A DNA stretch of 64,000 nt from Blautia caecimuris (GCF_024622975.1 NZ_JANJZT010000002.1:1-64000); one strand, 5' to 3'. Numbered from the stretch's first letter, positions 9,463-19,319 are shown. Made by a program: numbers and translations. Notes: generated by a model not told the origin, from the letters alone.

Positions 9463-9491
9463 AGTGTAGCATCTGCGTATTGTTTTTTCAA
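9463..9491 (-). promoter_or_regulatory. Sigma-70-type promoter for pheA operon
   Basis: TTGAAA at 9491-9486 and TACACT at 9468-9463 are separated by 17 bases and face pheA, about 95 bases before its ATG. No T-box or terminator-like leader was seen in that interval, so control by tRNA-Phe is not evident. Confidence 0.55.
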
Positions 9492-9552
9492 GACCGGGGC
9501 ATGCTATAAAGAAGTTAAATTTATGTAAAAAAACAGGAAAGGATTGCTGTAT

Positions 9553-9939
9553 ATGAAACGAAATTTTCTGCTCTGCGGCTCTTTGGGCTGGTGTCTGGAA
9601 GTGTTCTGGACAGGCCTTCACTCTCTTCTGAACGGTCAGCCCACCATGATGGGGCAGACCTCTCTTCTGATGTTTCCTATTTACGGCTGCGCTGCAGTGA
9701 TCGCCCCTCTTTATCACAGACTTGCATCCATTCCCGCCGCTGTCCGGGGCTGCCTTTATACGGTTGGTATTTTTGTTACTGAATTCTTTGCCGGAAGCTT
9801 TCTGAAGCACCTTGGGATCTGCCCCTGGGATTATAGCCACACCCCTTTTCACTACAGAGGAGTCATACGCCTGGACTATGCGCCGGTATGGTTTGTTACC
9901 GGCCTCCTTTTTGAGAAAATACTTTCAAAATCATCTTGA
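9553..9939 (+). CDS. small polytopic membrane protein, putative ABC permease CmpB-type
   Basis: The 128-residue protein has about four hydrophobic segments and resembles the 'putative ABC-transporter type IV' (CmpB) family of small membrane proteins common in Clostridia. Recognisable parts are GWCLEVFWTGLHSLL near the start and WDYSHTPFHYRGVIRLDY near the C-terminus, the latter being the most conserved region of the family. The start ATG at 9553 is preferred over the TTG at 9544 because AGGAAAGG lies about 9 bases upstream of the ATG but only 2 before the TTG. It points away from pheA and ends just before pyrB. Its function is unknown. Confidence 0.65.
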   Translation: MKRNFLLCGSLGWCLEVFWTGLHSLLNGQPTMMGQTSLLMFPIYGCAAVIAPLYHRLASIPAAVRGCLYTVGIFVTEFFAGSFLKHLGICPWDYSHTPFHYRGVIRLDYAPVWFVTGLLFEKILSKSS

Positions 9940-9964
9940 AAAAACACTTTTTCTATTATATCAT
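9936..9964 (+). promoter_or_regulatory. Possible pyrB promoter
   Basis: TTGAAA (9936-9941) and TATCAT (9959-9964) with a 17-base spacer lie 60 bases before pyrB, overlapping the preceding stop. A small inverted repeat, ATCATT/AGTGAT, follows immediately. No PyrR binding loop or attenuator terminator was recognised in the leader. Confidence 0.45.
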
Positions 9965-10024
9965 TGAAAGTGATAATTTCAGAAATAACAGTTCTGAATC
10001 TGATTCCAGTTAAGGAGGTAACAA

Positions 10025-10948
10025 ATGAGACATTTAATGAGCCCGTTGGACTTTTCTGTGGAAGAGCTTGATAAACTTCTTACCCTGGCCAACGACATTG
10101 AAAAGAACCCTGAAAAATATGCCCATGCCTGCGACGGAAAAAAACTTGCTACTTTGTTTTATGAGCCAAGTACCCGTACCCGTTTAAGCTTCGAAGCTGC
10201 CATGATGAATCTGGGCGGCAACGTGCTTGGATTTTCCTCGGCTGATTCCAGCTCCGCTGCAAAGGGCGAAAGTGTTGCAGATACCATCCGCGTCACATCC
10301 TGCTATGCAGATATCTGCGCCATGCGCCACCCCAAAGAGGGCGCTCCTCTGGTAGCTTCCATGGCTTCTTCCATTCCTGTTATCAATGCCGGAGACGGCG
10401 GTCATCAGCATCCTACTCAGACACTTACCGATCTTCTTACTATCCGCTCTCTGAAAGGAAGACTGGACAACCTTACCATCGGTCTGTGCGGAGACCTGAA
10501 GTTCGGACGCACCGTACATTCTCTGATCGAGGCTCTTGTACGCTACAGCAATGTAAAATTTGTACTGATCTCTCCGGAAGAGCTTCGTGTTCCAAGCTAT
10601 ATCCGCGAGGATGTGCTGACCAGACACAACATTGAATTTGAAGAGGTAGAACGGCTTGAGGATGCCCTTCCGAAACTTGACATTCTTTACATGACACGTG
10701 TTCAGAAGGAACGTTTCTTCAATGAAGAGGACTATGTCCGCATGAAAGACTTCTACATACTGGACAGGCAAAAGATGGAGCTTGCAAAGGAGGATATGTA
10801 TATCCTGCATCCTCTTCCCCGTGTAAACGAAATCGCTGTTGAGGTGGATGACGACCCGAGAGCCGCTTATTTTAAACAGGCACAGTACGGCGTTTATGTC
10901 CGTATGGCCCTGATTCTCACATTACTGGAGGTGGATGTAACATGTTAA
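10025..10948 (+). CDS. pyrB: aspartate carbamoyltransferase, catalytic chain
   Basis: This enzyme joins carbamoyl phosphate and aspartate, the first committed step of pyrimidine synthesis. The 307-residue chain has the usual length and motifs: the carbamoyl-phosphate loop [12 protein letters not shown] at about 46-57, [12 protein letters not shown] near 133 and the C-terminal HPLPRVNEI near 265. TTAAGGAGGTAACAA sits before the ATG. The stop overlaps the start of pyrI (ATGTTAA), so a coupled catalytic and regulatory pair forms the allosteric holoenzyme known from enterics and many Clostridia. No other de novo pyrimidine genes are adjacent. Confidence 0.97.
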   Translation: MRHLMSPLDFSVEELDKLLTLANDIEKNPEKYAHACDGKKLATLFYEPSTRTRLSFEAAMMNLGGNVLGFSSADSSSAAKGESVADTIRVTSCYADICAMRHPKEGAPLVASMASSIPVINAGDGGHQHPTQTLTDLLTIRSLKGRLDNLTIGLCGDLKFGRTVHSLIEALVRYSNVKFVLISPEELRVPSYIREDVLTRHNIEFEEVERLEDALPKLDILYMTRVQKERFFNEEDYVRMKDFYILDRQKMELAKEDMYILHPLPRVNEIAVEVDDDPRAAYFKQAQYGVYVRMALILTLLEVDVTC

Positions 10949-11379
10949 ACGTAGGAGCACTCCGCGAGGGCTATGTTCTTGACCATATCAAGGCAGGCAA
11001 AGCCATGACGATCTATCATGACCTGAAACTGGACAAGCTTGACTGTACAGTTGCCATTATCAAAAACGCCCGCAGTAACAAAATGGGTGTTAAGGATATC
11101 ATCAAAGTTGAATGTCCTATCGAAAAGCTGGATCTGGATATCCTTGGCTTTATTGACCACAATATCACTGTCAATATCATCAAGGACGAAAAGATTGTTG
11201 ACAAAAAAGAGCTGAAGCTTCCAAAAAAGATCACCAATGTGATCAAATGCAAAAACCCCAGATGTATTACTTCCATTGAGCAGGGGCTGGATCATGTATT
11301 CTTCCTGGCAGATGAAGAAAAAGAGATTTACCGCTGCCAGTACTGCGAAGAAAAATACAGAGGAAAACGCAACAAATAA
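10942..11379 (+). CDS. pyrI: aspartate carbamoyltransferase, regulatory chain
   Basis: The 145-residue chain binds nucleotide effectors and couples to the catalytic trimers. Residues 1-95 form the nucleotide-binding domain ([18 protein letters not shown]). The C-terminal zinc domain has CKNPRC and CQYC, giving the four cysteines (Cx4C and Cx2C) that hold zinc at the contact with PyrB. Allosteric control by CTP/ATP is therefore expected. It overlaps pyrB by 7 bases and is followed by a strong terminator. Confidence 0.97.
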   Translation: MLNVGALREGYVLDHIKAGKAMTIYHDLKLDKLDCTVAIIKNARSNKMGVKDIIKVECPIEKLDLDILGFIDHNITVNIIKDEKIVDKKELKLPKKITNVIKCKNPRCITSIEQGLDHVFFLADEEKEIYRCQYCEEKYRGKRNK

Positions 11380-11403
11380 AATTCCATTTATAGACGGCAA
11401 AAC

Positions 11404-11463
11404 AAGAGACAGATGAAGATCAGCCTGCTGCAGGCCTCTGATCAAACATCTGTCTCTTTTTAT
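11404..11463. terminator. Bidirectional terminator between pyrI and rnpB
   Basis: A 12-bp outer stem (AAGAGACAGATG / CATCTGTCTCTT) encloses a second stem (GATCAG / CTGATC) and a CCTG/CAGG pairing. T-rich tracts follow in both directions. It closes pyrBI on the plus strand and can stop rnpB transcripts on the minus strand. Confidence 0.85.
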
Positions 11464-11495
11464 TTCCATCCATATTTTTATTTTATCGTAATATA

Positions 11496-11850
11496 TGCAC
11501 AAGCAGACCGATAAGCCGGGTTATGTCGTTGAGTGATCATCTGTCTAGGCCGGCCGTTACCGGACGGCTCAAGCGACCCACCTGAAAGCACGACGGGCAG
11601 CCGTATCGCTTTCTTCTCGGTCTTGCTTCAAATGGAGTTTACATGTGCCCGTTCTGTTACCACAACGGCGGTAGTCTCTTACACTGCCTTTCCACCCTTA
11701 CCTTCATAGAGAAGGCGGTTTATTTCTGTTGCACTGGTCTGGGAGTCACCTCCACCGGACGTTATCCGGCATCCTGCCCTGTGAAGCCCGGACTTTCCTC
11801 GTCTGCACCCTTTCGTCTGTACAGCCGCGATCACCTGGCCTGCTTGCGCA
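11496..11850 (-). ncRNA. rnpB: RNase P RNA (bacterial class A)
   Basis: RNase P RNA is the catalytic subunit that matures tRNA 5' ends. On the minus strand the conserved core GAGGAAAGTCCGGGCTTCA appears after the P1-P3 region, with the 3' core AAACCGGCTTAT-type block (here CATAACCCGGCTTATC) near the end. GCAAGCAGGCC at the 5' end pairs with GGTCTGCTTGT at the 3' end to form P1. Length about 355 nt fits class A. Ends are estimated from P1 and the promoter. Confidence 0.95.
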
Positions 11851-11856
11851 AAAGCT

Positions 11857-11885
11857 ATTTTAACACGGTTTACTCAAGATGTAAA
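11857..11885 (-). promoter_or_regulatory. Promoter of rnpB
   Basis: TTTACA (11885-11880) and TAAAAT (11862-11857) are spaced by 17 bases and end 7 bases before the inferred RNA start, as expected for a stable RNA gene. The promoter lies just after the stop of the nucleoside kinase. Confidence 0.65.
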
Positions 11886-11894
11886 GAAAGATTT

Positions 11895-13562
11895 CTATAC
11901 GTCAAAACAGCTTCCTCCTACAAATTCTCTTAAAATGGAATTATGGGGAACCGCCTCGCTTGGAACTGCTACAAAATAGTCCAGGAACTTCAGGAGACGT
12001 TTTGCCTCCACATATTCCGGCTCCTTCTGATCAATTCCAAACAGGAGAGGTTCTGCATAAAGCTTCAGACATGCCAGCTCATATACCAGAGCTGAATTAA
12101 ACATTACATCCGCCTGTTCCTGGAACGGAAAAATATTCGCCTCCTCGCCTCTGCGCACAGAAGGCCAGCGGGCAATGGTTTCCTTTGCTGAGATGCCTCT
12201 TGTCCGGGCGTCCCTGACGATCCTGCGGATCAGCCGTCCGTCTGTGGTAGGGATCCGGTTATGCTCGTCAATATTCAGCTGCGTCAGAGCGCTGATGTAG
12301 ATTTTAAACTTGTTTTCCATCGGAAGCCCATAGCTTAATCTGTCGTTCAGCCCGTGGATACCTTCGATCACAAGCACGTCTTCTTTCCCCAGCTTAAGAA
12401 AATCTCCTCTGTATTCCCTCATGCCGGTTTTGAAATTGTATACCGGAAGCTCCACTCTCTCGCCGCTTAAAAGCGCCAGCATGTCTTTATTAAACTGCTC
12501 TACGTCAATGGCTTCCAGACATTCGTAGTTCTTTTCTCCAAACTCATCCAGAGGGGTGTTCTCTCTGTTCACAAAATAATTATCCACGGCAATGGGATGA
12601 GGCCGCATGCCATGGGCTCTCAGCTGAATACTCAGTCTGTGAGAAAACGTTGTTTTTCCTGAAGAAGAAGGACCGGCGATCATGACAAATTTTTTATTGC
12701 CGGCTTCTGCGATCCTTTCTGCAATCCCGGAAATCTTTGCCTCCTGAAGAGCCTCCTGAACCAGAAGGATATTCTGGATCCCCTCGCCTGTGATCCTGTC
12801 ATTCAGATCTCCCACACAGGCAATATCCAGTTTTTCCACCCATTCCTGAGATTCTTTCTGAACCCGAAAGATTTTTTCCTCAGGCGCAAAAGGCGGGATC
12901 TCATCCGGTCTGTTCCTTTCCGGAAGTTCCAGTACAAAGCCTTCGTCATAAGACTTCAGATCAAAATATCTGAGATAACCGGTATGGCTTGCCATATATC
13001 CGTAAAAGTAATCCTCATAATTCCCAATACTGTAAAGGTTTACCCTGGATACTCTCCGATAGCGAAAAAGCTGCTCTTTGTCATACATCCCGTGTTTATG
13101 GAAAAGCTCGACCGCTTCATGGGTACTGACAGAACGCTTTTGGATGGGAAGGTTTGCCTCTGCAAGCTCATGCATCCTGGCCTTTACCCGATCCAGAAAC
13201 TCCTGGTCAGGGGCTGTACTTTGCTTTATGGTAAAATAATATCCGGAGCCTACCGAATAATGGATCACCACATTGTCTGCGCCATCCTTGCCCGCAACAT
13301 CATAAATCGCTTTTAAAAGAAGCATGCACACACTTCTTTTATAGGTCTCATGTCCAATACTGTCCTTTGTTGTCACAAGCTCCAGCCTGCAGTCCTTCTT
13401 CAGCTTCTTGTGCAGTTCTTCCAGCTTCCCGTTGACTGTCACAAGGATCACGGGAGCATCCCAGAGTTCCCGGAAGTCTTTTACAATCTCTCCATACGCA
13501 GTTCCCTGTGGATACTCTTTTACTGTCCCGCCGAGTTCGACCTTTCGCATATTCTGTTCCAT
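11895..13562 (-). CDS. nucleoside kinase (uridine-kinase-like) with N-terminal ThrRS-like domains
   Basis: The 555-residue protein has three parts. Residues 1-65 resemble a TGS/ubiquitin-like domain. Residues about 70-230 resemble the editing (SAD) domain of threonyl-tRNA synthetase, with HEAVELFHKHGMYDK and DYFYGYMASHTGYLRYF. The C-terminal half is a P-loop uridine kinase/phosphoribulokinase-like module with MIAGPSSSGKTTFSHRL at about 278-294 and DVLVIEGIHGLND near 395. The combination is common in Clostridia; nucleoside phosphorylation is the family prediction, and why it carries synthetase-like domains is unclear. ATG follows AGGAGGCGGAGGCTTT. It ends the dgt-to-kinase gene cluster. Confidence 0.85.
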   Translation of the reverse strand: MEQNMRKVELGGTVKEYPQGTAYGEIVKDFRELWDAPVILVTVNGKLEELHKKLKKDCRLELVTTKDSIGHETYKRSVCMLLLKAIYDVAGKDGADNVVIHYSVGSGYYFTIKQSTAPDQEFLDRVKARMHELAEANLPIQKRSVSTHEAVELFHKHGMYDKEQLFRYRRVSRVNLYSIGNYEDYFYGYMASHTGYLRYFDLKSYDEGFVLELPERNRPDEIPPFAPEEKIFRVQKESQEWVEKLDIACVGDLNDRITGEGIQNILLVQEALQEAKISGIAERIAEAGNKKFVMIAGPSSSGKTTFSHRLSIQLRAHGMRPHPIAVDNYFVNRENTPLDEFGEKNYECLEAIDVEQFNKDMLALLSGERVELPVYNFKTGMREYRGDFLKLGKEDVLVIEGIHGLNDRLSYGLPMENKFKIYISALTQLNIDEHNRIPTTDGRLIRRIVRDARTRGISAKETIARWPSVRRGEEANIFPFQEQADVMFNSALVYELACLKLYAEPLLFGIDQKEPEYVEAKRLLKFLDYFVAVPSEAVPHNSILREFVGGSCFDV

Positions 13563-13621
13563 AAAGCCTCCGCCTCCTGTCCTTCGCTCTCCGCAGCCTT
13601 TCAGGCTCTGTGAATTTTAGG

Positions 13622-14404
13622 TTATAATAAAGTATATGGGCTTACTATACGGGCGCATGAAACCTTCAGCTCCGGAAATTCTGCTGAAAGCTTCCTGCTT
13701 ACTGCTTCCATAAAAATATATTCTGTTCCGTAATGTCCGGCATCGATCACTGCCAGCCCCTGCGCTGTGGCATCAATTCCTGTATGGTGGTCAATGTCTC
13801 CTGTAATATAGACCTGGGCGCCCTTTTTCAGCGCATCCGGAATCATGCTTTTTCCGCTGCCTGTACATACCGCTGCTGTTTCTACCATCTGTTCCGGCTC
13901 ACCATAAAGCCTTACGTCATTCAGGGACAGCGCCTCCTTTACATAAAGAGCACATTCTTTAAGGCTCATTGGTTCAGGAAGTTTTCCCACGCGTCCGAAC
14001 CCCTGCGGCCTCTGCTCTGTTTCTGCTGTCACAGAAAGAACCTGACGTTCTTTCAGTTTCAGATAATCCGCGCTGAGTTCTGCCATTCCCATTACATCAT
14101 AATTGGTGTGCATGGCAAAATACGAAATATTATGGCGGATCAGTGACAGCACCTTTCTGCCTGTAAAATCGTGATTATTGATCTTTTTCATGCCACGGAA
14201 AATCATTGGATGATGAGTAATGATCATATCCGCCTGCGCTTTCACAGCTTCCTCCAGCACAGCCTCCGTAAGATCCAGAGCAAGAAACACATGATGTACC
14301 TCCTGCCCGTCATCTCCTACCAGAAGTCCTACATTGTCCCAGTCTTCTGCCATGTTTCCGGGATATTCTCCCTCCAGCCAGTCTGTCAGTTCTCTAACCT
14401 TCAT
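13622..14404 (-). CDS. Nif3-like dinuclear metal centre hexameric protein
   Basis: The 260-residue protein matches the NIF3/YqfO family of two-metal proteins. Visible metal-region motifs are WDNVGLLVGD at about 22-31, DMIITHHPMIFRG at about 59-71, FAMHTNYDVM near 96 and AGHYGTEYIFMEAV near the C-terminus. In other bacteria these proteins form toroidal hexamers; a GTP cyclohydrolase-type name is often transferred but is not well supported. It overlaps trmK by 11 bases, a pairing seen in many Firmicutes, and follows rpoD in the same direction. Confidence 0.9.
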   Translation of the reverse strand: MKVRELTDWLEGEYPGNMAEDWDNVGLLVGDDGQEVHHVFLALDLTEAVLEEAVKAQADMIITHHPMIFRGMKKINNHDFTGRKVLSLIRHNISYFAMHTNYDVMGMAELSADYLKLKERQVLSVTAETEQRPQGFGRVGKLPEPMSLKECALYVKEALSLNDVRLYGEPEQMVETAAVCTGSGKSMIPDALKKGAQVYITGDIDHHTGIDATAQGLAVIDAGHYGTEYIFMEAVSRKLSAEFPELKVSCARIVSPYTLL

Positions 14405-15092
14405 ATCGTCTTAAAGCGGTAAGGAGCTTCCGCTTTTCCTCCTCTACTTCCTGTCTGCGCTGTCCTGCCGAAGCTCCCGGAGCATCCTTCAGGCGCTCAA
14501 GGATCTCCTTTCGGATCCTGAGTTCCCGTTCCAGATACTGTCTCAGAACCGGATGACATTTTTCCAGAAGAAACTTTCCGAATTCCAGCTCTTCTTCTGT
14601 CCACTCTCTGTCTGCTTTTCCGGGAACAGCCTTCATCAACGGATAAAATTTTCCCTCTTCAAGAACCATTTCTTCATTTACAATATGGTATCCATTTTCA
14701 AAAAGAAATTTCCTTACATGAGGAATGTCTGACTGGGGCTGAAGGATCAGCTCCCGGAAGCCCTTTCGGGTTTCTTCTCCCTCTGTCAGGATTTTTTCCA
14801 TCAGAGGGCCTCCCATTCCGGCAATCACAAGAGTGTCCCCCTCTTCTTTGCCGATTTCCTTCAATCCGTCAGAAAGTCTTGTTTCTATGTAGTTATCCAG
14901 TCCATACTGATGAATATGCTCCCTGGCTCTGGACAAAGGTCCTTTCCCCACATCTGCGGCGATCGCCCGGGGAATCTTTTTTTCAAATATCAGGTATACC
15001 GGCAGATATCCATGATCGCATCCCACATCTACCAGCCGGTTTCCTTCCGTCACCATCTCTGCAATGGCAGACAGTCTCAATGATAACTGCAT
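14394..15092 (-). CDS. trmK: tRNA (adenine(22)-N1)-methyltransferase
   Basis: The enzyme methylates A22 in the D-arm of some tRNAs using S-adenosylmethionine. The 232-residue protein has the class I SAM loop LVDVGCDHGYLPVYLI at about 19-34, then AADVGKGPLSRAREH, and the catalytic-side IAGMGGPLMEKIL near 90. A C-terminal helical extension rich in Arg/Glu completes the TrmK shape. Position directly downstream of rpoD and overlapping Nif3 is the standard Firmicute arrangement. Confidence 0.92.
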   Translation of the reverse strand: MQLSLRLSAIAEMVTEGNRLVDVGCDHGYLPVYLIFEKKIPRAIAADVGKGPLSRAREHIHQYGLDNYIETRLSDGLKEIGKEEGDTLVIAGMGGPLMEKILTEGEETRKGFRELILQPQSDIPHVRKFLFENGYHIVNEEMVLEEGKFYPLMKAVPGKADREWTEEELEFGKFLLEKCHPVLRQYLERELRIRKEILERLKDAPGASAGQRRQEVEEEKRKLLTALRRYEG

Positions 15093-15102
15093 GTCCTGCT
15101 CC

Positions 15103-16227
15103 TTAATCCAGATAATCCTTCAGCTTGCGGCTGCGACTTGGATGACGGAGCTTGCGCAGCGCCTTTGCCTCAATCTGACGGATACGCTCTCTGGTAACAT
15201 TAAATTCTTTTCCCACCTCTTCCAGAGTGCGGGCGCGTCCGTCATCAAGACCGAATCTGAGACGAAGAACCTTCTGCTCTCTTTCTGTCAGGGTTCCGAG
15301 GACCTCGATCAGCTGCTCCTTTAAAAGAGTAAAGGCTGCAGCGTCTGCCGGAACCGGGACATTATCATCCTGGATAAAGTCACCAAGATGGCTGTCCTCT
15401 TCCTCACCGATCGGTGTTTCCAGAGAAACCGGCTCCTGGGAGATCTTCAGGATCTCGCGTACACGGTCCACAGACATATCCATTTCTTCTGCGATCTCCT
15501 CCGGACTTGGTTCGCGTCCAAGCTCCTGAAGCAGCTGACGGGAAACACGGATAAGCTTATTGATGGTCTCTACCATATGAACCGGAATACGAATGGTTCT
15601 GGCCTGGTCTGCAATGGCTCTTGTGATAGCCTGGCGGATCCACCAGGTAGCATAGGTACTGAATTTATATCCTTTGCGGTAATCAAACTTTTCTACCGCC
15701 TTGATAAGACCCAGATTTCCTTCCTGGATAAGATCAAGGAAAAGCATTCCTCTTCCCACATAGCGCTTTGCAATGCTGACAACAAGACGAAGATTTGCTT
15801 CTGCAAGACGTTTCTTTGCATTTTCATCGCCTTTTTCCATTCGCTGCGCAAGCTCGATCTCCTCGTCTGCAGTCAGAAGACTGACCTTACCGATCTCCTT
15901 CAGATACATGCGGACAGGATCCTCTATGCTGACGCCTTCCGGAACAGAAAGATCGATCTTGTCAAGCTCCACCTCTTCCTCGTCGTCCAGCTTGTCAATG
16001 TCCATGTCGTCATCCAGGATCAGTTCCTCGTCATTTCCTGTAATGCGGAGCACATCTACCCCACTTGCTTCAAGAAAGTCAAACACCTTTTCCATCTGGT
16101 CCACTTCCAGATTCTGATCCTTAAAAAAGTCATTGATCTCCTGATATTCCAGCACATTTTTTTTCTTTTTGGCAAGCTCCAGAAGTTCTACCAGTTTCTC
16201 ACTGAATTTACCCATATTCATTTCCAT
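15103..16227 (-). CDS. rpoD: primary RNA polymerase sigma factor
   Basis: This is the housekeeping sigma factor that directs RNA polymerase to -35/-10 promoters. The 374 residues cover region 1.1 (1-60), an acidic linker, region 1.2 ([17 protein letters not shown] near 103), region 2 with [14 protein letters not shown], region 3, and region 4 with the helix-turn-helix [20 protein letters not shown] near the end. It lacks the long non-conserved insertion of proteobacterial RpoD, as in other Firmicutes. It lies 39 bases downstream of dnaG in the macromolecular-synthesis order. The promoters identified in this window fit its expected specificity. Confidence 0.97.
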   Translation of the reverse strand: MEMNMGKFSEKLVELLELAKKKKNVLEYQEINDFFKDQNLEVDQMEKVFDFLEASGVDVLRITGNDEELILDDDMDIDKLDDEEEVELDKIDLSVPEGVSIEDPVRMYLKEIGKVSLLTADEEIELAQRMEKGDENAKKRLAEANLRLVVSIAKRYVGRGMLFLDLIQEGNLGLIKAVEKFDYRKGYKFSTYATWWIRQAITRAIADQARTIRIPVHMVETINKLIRVSRQLLQELGREPSPEEIAEEMDMSVDRVREILKISQEPVSLETPIGEEEDSHLGDFIQDDNVPVPADAAAFTLLKEQLIEVLGTLTEREQKVLRLRFGLDDGRARTLEEVGKEFNVTRERIRQIEAKALRKLRHPSRSRKLKDYLD

Positions 16228-16266
16228 AGGTGCTTAATCCCTCCATATAGTGTTTATATTTTATCC

Positions 16267-18069
16267 TTATTCAAAAGAAATATGCAGTTCCCGGCGTTTT
16301 CTGCCAAGATCCTCCAGTTCTTTTTTTGCTTTTACAAGCTTCTGCAGACCCTGAAGATCGGACGGATCCCAGTTTCTGTTCTTTTCCGCAAGGCTTTCCT
16401 GCTTGATTCGGAGAAGCGTGTCCGCAAATGCCTGATCCTGTTCCTGCTGCGTTTCCAGATGAATCGTGGCGTTAAATAAAGAAGCCACCTCTCTCTGTTC
16501 CTCGCTGTCCGGGAAGCTGTTCAGAAGTCTTGCAGGATTTATTTCGCCCTCTTCTCTCTGCTGAAACAGCATCTGAGCCACCTCCCGGTAAAGGGGAACA
16601 ACAAAATCCTCCGGAGTCAGATACTGGGCTACCTTGTCAAATATCTTCGGATAAGTGACAAGCCAGGTAAGCATAAGCTTCTGGGAAGTGTCTGACGCCG
16701 ACTCCTTTTTCTTTTTTTCCGGCGAACCGGATTTCGGCTGAGTCCGGTGCTCTGCAGGAGTCCCCTTTAAAGCTAGCGTATTCACACGCTTTCTCAAATC
16801 CTCACTGCTGATCCCATAACGTCCTCTGTATATTTTAACGACAGCGTCGATGTAAAGATTTCGTTCCAGCTCATCCTTCAGTTCCAGAAGCATCTGTGCA
16901 CACCGCTCAAAAAACTGATTCTGACCCTGAGGATCATTCATGGAAAATTCGTTTTCCGCAACCTCAACCCGGAACAGAAAGCTGTCCCTGGCCTCTTCAA
17001 GCCTCTGTTCAAAGGCCTCCGGTCCCATATTCCGGATAAATTCATCCGGATCCTTATAGGGCTTCAGACTGACAACTCTGGAATTTACCCCTGCCTCCCG
17101 AAGGATCGGAATTCCCCTGAGCGCCGCCCGGATTCCCGCTTCATCACTGTCATATAAAAGCAGCACTTCCTGAGTATAGCGCTTCAGAAGACTTGCATGT
17201 CCTGATGTAAGCGCTGTTCCCAGAGATGCCACCGCGTTGGTAAAGCCAGCCTGGTGCATGGAGATCACATCCATATAGCCCTCGCAGAGGATCAGATATT
17301 TTTTCCTTGTGGTCCGGGCAATGTTCAGCCCGTAAAGATTCCTGCTTTTATCAAAAATCTTTGTTTCCGGAGAGTTGAGATATTTAGGCTTCGCATCTCC
17401 CATAACGCGTCCGCCAAAGCCAATGACCCTGTTATTTACATCCATGATCGGAAAGATCACCCGGTTCCAGAATTTATCATACATTCCGTGCCGTTCGTCC
17501 ACATTAAAAAGCCCAGACTCTCTCAGCCGGTCATCCGGATAGCCTTTGGCTTTCAGATAGCGGTACAGGCCTCCGCCGGCCCGGTCCGAATACCCCAGCC
17601 CGAACTTTCTCATAGTCTCCTCGCTGAGTCCCCGGTTTTTCAGATAATCAAGACCCGTCTGACCTTTTTCTGTGCGAAGCTGATAATAAAAATACTGCGC
17701 CGCCTGTTTATTGATCTCCAGAAGCTCTGCTTTTTCCTGAGCCTTCTGTCTGACTTCTCTGGAGTATTCGATCTTCGGAAGCTCCACCCCCGCCCTGTCT
17801 GCCAGATACTTTAAGGCCTCTCCAAAAGTATAATTCTCATACTCCATAATAAAATTAAATACATTCCCTCCTGCTCCGCAGCCAAAGCAGTAATACATCT
17901 GTTTGCCGGGCGTTACGGAAAAGGAAGGAGTTTTTTCGTTATGAAAAGGGCACAGACCAAAATAGGAATTTCCCTTTTTTGTAAGTCTTACATATTGGGA
18001 TACTACGTCTACAATATCATTTTTGCTTCGTACTTCTTCAATGATATCGTCTGAATAGCGCATAGACAT
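16267..18069 (-). CDS. dnaG: DNA primase
   Basis: DnaG makes RNA primers for replication. The 600-residue protein starts with a CHC2 zinc finger (CPFHNEKTPSF near 41 and CFGCGAGGNVFNF near 62). The central TOPRIM fold contains YLILCEGYMDVISMHQAG at about 258-275 and LLLYDSDEAG. The C-terminal helicase-binding domain is helical and less conserved. Order dgt-dnaG-rpoD matches the Clostridial macromolecular-synthesis operon. The gene begins 13 bases after dgt, so it is probably co-transcribed. Confidence 0.97.
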   Translation of the reverse strand: MSMRYSDDIIEEVRSKNDIVDVVSQYVRLTKKGNSYFGLCPFHNEKTPSFSVTPGKQMYYCFGCGAGGNVFNFIMEYENYTFGEALKYLADRAGVELPKIEYSREVRQKAQEKAELLEINKQAAQYFYYQLRTEKGQTGLDYLKNRGLSEETMRKFGLGYSDRAGGGLYRYLKAKGYPDDRLRESGLFNVDERHGMYDKFWNRVIFPIMDVNNRVIGFGGRVMGDAKPKYLNSPETKIFDKSRNLYGLNIARTTRKKYLILCEGYMDVISMHQAGFTNAVASLGTALTSGHASLLKRYTQEVLLLYDSDEAGIRAALRGIPILREAGVNSRVVSLKPYKDPDEFIRNMGPEAFEQRLEEARDSFLFRVEVAENEFSMNDPQGQNQFFERCAQMLLELKDELERNLYIDAVVKIYRGRYGISSEDLRKRVNTLALKGTPAEHRTQPKSGSPEKKKKESASDTSQKLMLTWLVTYPKIFDKVAQYLTPEDFVVPLYREVAQMLFQQREEGEINPARLLNSFPDSEEQREVASLFNATIHLETQQEQDQAFADTLLRIKQESLAEKNRNWDPSDLQGLQKLVKAKKELEDLGRKRRELHISFE

Positions 18070-18082
18070 CCTCCTCTGTTAT

Positions 18083-19090
18083 TTAATAGCTGTCCCATGA
18101 CTGAGGTATGTAAATTTCCCGGAACTTTGTCATAGAATACTGATCTGTCATTCCGGAGAGATAATCGCAGACCGCTCTGTCTGTGGACTCTCCTTTTAGA
18201 AGCAGATCCCGGTATTCTCTGGACATTGCCTCCGGATGCTCTATATAATACCGATACAGCTCCTTCAGCATATTGATCGCCTTTTTTTCCTCGCGCTTGG
18301 CTTCCCGGTGATCATAAACGCTCCGGAACATCAGCTCCCTGAGATCCATAAGCGCTTCCTGTATCTCCTCTGACATCTGGATCCGGTCTCTGTCCATACT
18401 GTTTTCTATAATGTCATGTACAAAGGTATTCAGCCTCTCTCTTGTGGTGTAGCCCAGAAGCATTCTCATGGTTACGGGAATATCGTCCTCTGTAATAATG
18501 CCGGCTCTCTGCGCATCGTCCATATCATGATGAAGATAGGCGATCTTATCAGAAAACCTTACCACCTGTCCCTCCAGAGTAGAAGGATTCCCGCTGGTAC
18601 GGTGATTCAGGATCCCGTCAATGACCTCCCAGGTCAGATTGAGACCTTCACCGTTTTTTTCCAGAACCTGCACTACCCGGGCGCTCTGTTTATAATGAGC
18701 AAAACCGCCCGGACTGATCTCATTAAGAGCTTTTTCTCCAGCATGACCAAAAGGCGTGTGTCCCAGGTCATGTCCCAGCGCAATGGCCTCCACCAGATCC
18801 TCATTCAGTCTGAGAGCCTTGGCAATAGTACGGGCGATCTGAGAAACCTCCAGTGTGTGAGTGAGACGGTTTCTGTAATGATCTCCCTGAGGCGCCAGAA
18901 AAACCTGAGTCTTATCCTTCAGTCTGCGAAACGCCTTACTGTGAAGAATCCTGTCTCTGTCCCGCTGAAATACAGTGCGCACATCACATTCTTCTTCCGC
19001 CCGTTCCCGTCCTATGGATCGGACACTGCAGGAAGCATAGGGACTTAAAAGCTCCAGTTCCCTTTTTTCCATGCTTTCTCTTATATTCAT
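18083..19090 (-). CDS. dgt: dGTP triphosphohydrolase (HD superfamily)
   Basis: The enzyme removes triphosphate from dGTP and related deoxynucleotides, helping to set nucleotide pools. The HD metal site is visible as RNRLTHTLEVSQIART (about 75-90) and IALGHDLGHTPFGHAGE (about 103-119). The ATG at 19090 is chosen (335 residues), since GTGGAGGAATTGCCT precedes it; the GTG five codons earlier overlaps that ribosome site. Length and YQISMTKFREIYIP-like C-terminus are typical. It heads the dgt-dnaG-rpoD cluster. Confidence 0.92.
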   Translation of the reverse strand: MNIRESMEKRELELLSPYASCSVRSIGRERAEEECDVRTVFQRDRDRILHSKAFRRLKDKTQVFLAPQGDHYRNRLTHTLEVSQIARTIAKALRLNEDLVEAIALGHDLGHTPFGHAGEKALNEISPGGFAHYKQSARVVQVLEKNGEGLNLTWEVIDGILNHRTSGNPSTLEGQVVRFSDKIAYLHHDMDDAQRAGIITEDDIPVTMRMLLGYTTRERLNTFVHDIIENSMDRDRIQMSEEIQEALMDLRELMFRSVYDHREAKREEKKAINMLKELYRYYIEHPEAMSREYRDLLLKGESTDRAVCDYLSGMTDQYSMTKFREIYIPQSWDSY

Positions 19091-19259
19091 AGGCAATTCC
19101 TCCACAGAATGACAAAATACCCCTTATTAATTATATTCTACACAAAGCTTCAAATTCCTCTTTTTTCAAAAAAATAAGCATATGGATTTTTCCCGACACG
19201 GGTTTATTAAACAGGCAAGACTATATAAACTCTCAGACTTATTAAAAAGATCTTGTCAG

Positions 19260-19308
19260 TATGCAAAAAACTCTTAACATCACATCAATCTCTGTGATAT
19301 CAAGAGTT
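19260..19308 (-). terminator. Terminator after the tRNA-Leu pair
   Basis: On the minus strand AACTCTT (19308-19302) pairs with AAGAGTT (19276-19270), with an inner ATCAC/GTGAT stem, followed by TTTTTTG. It lies 12 bases past the downstream tRNA gene. Confidence 0.75.
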
Positions 19309-19319
19309 CTAAATCAGAA

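Noticed and set aside
8220-9491. Longer pheA frame from 9491
   Set aside because: The extra 41 codons contain the promoter and leader; GGGAGG lies before the internal ATG.
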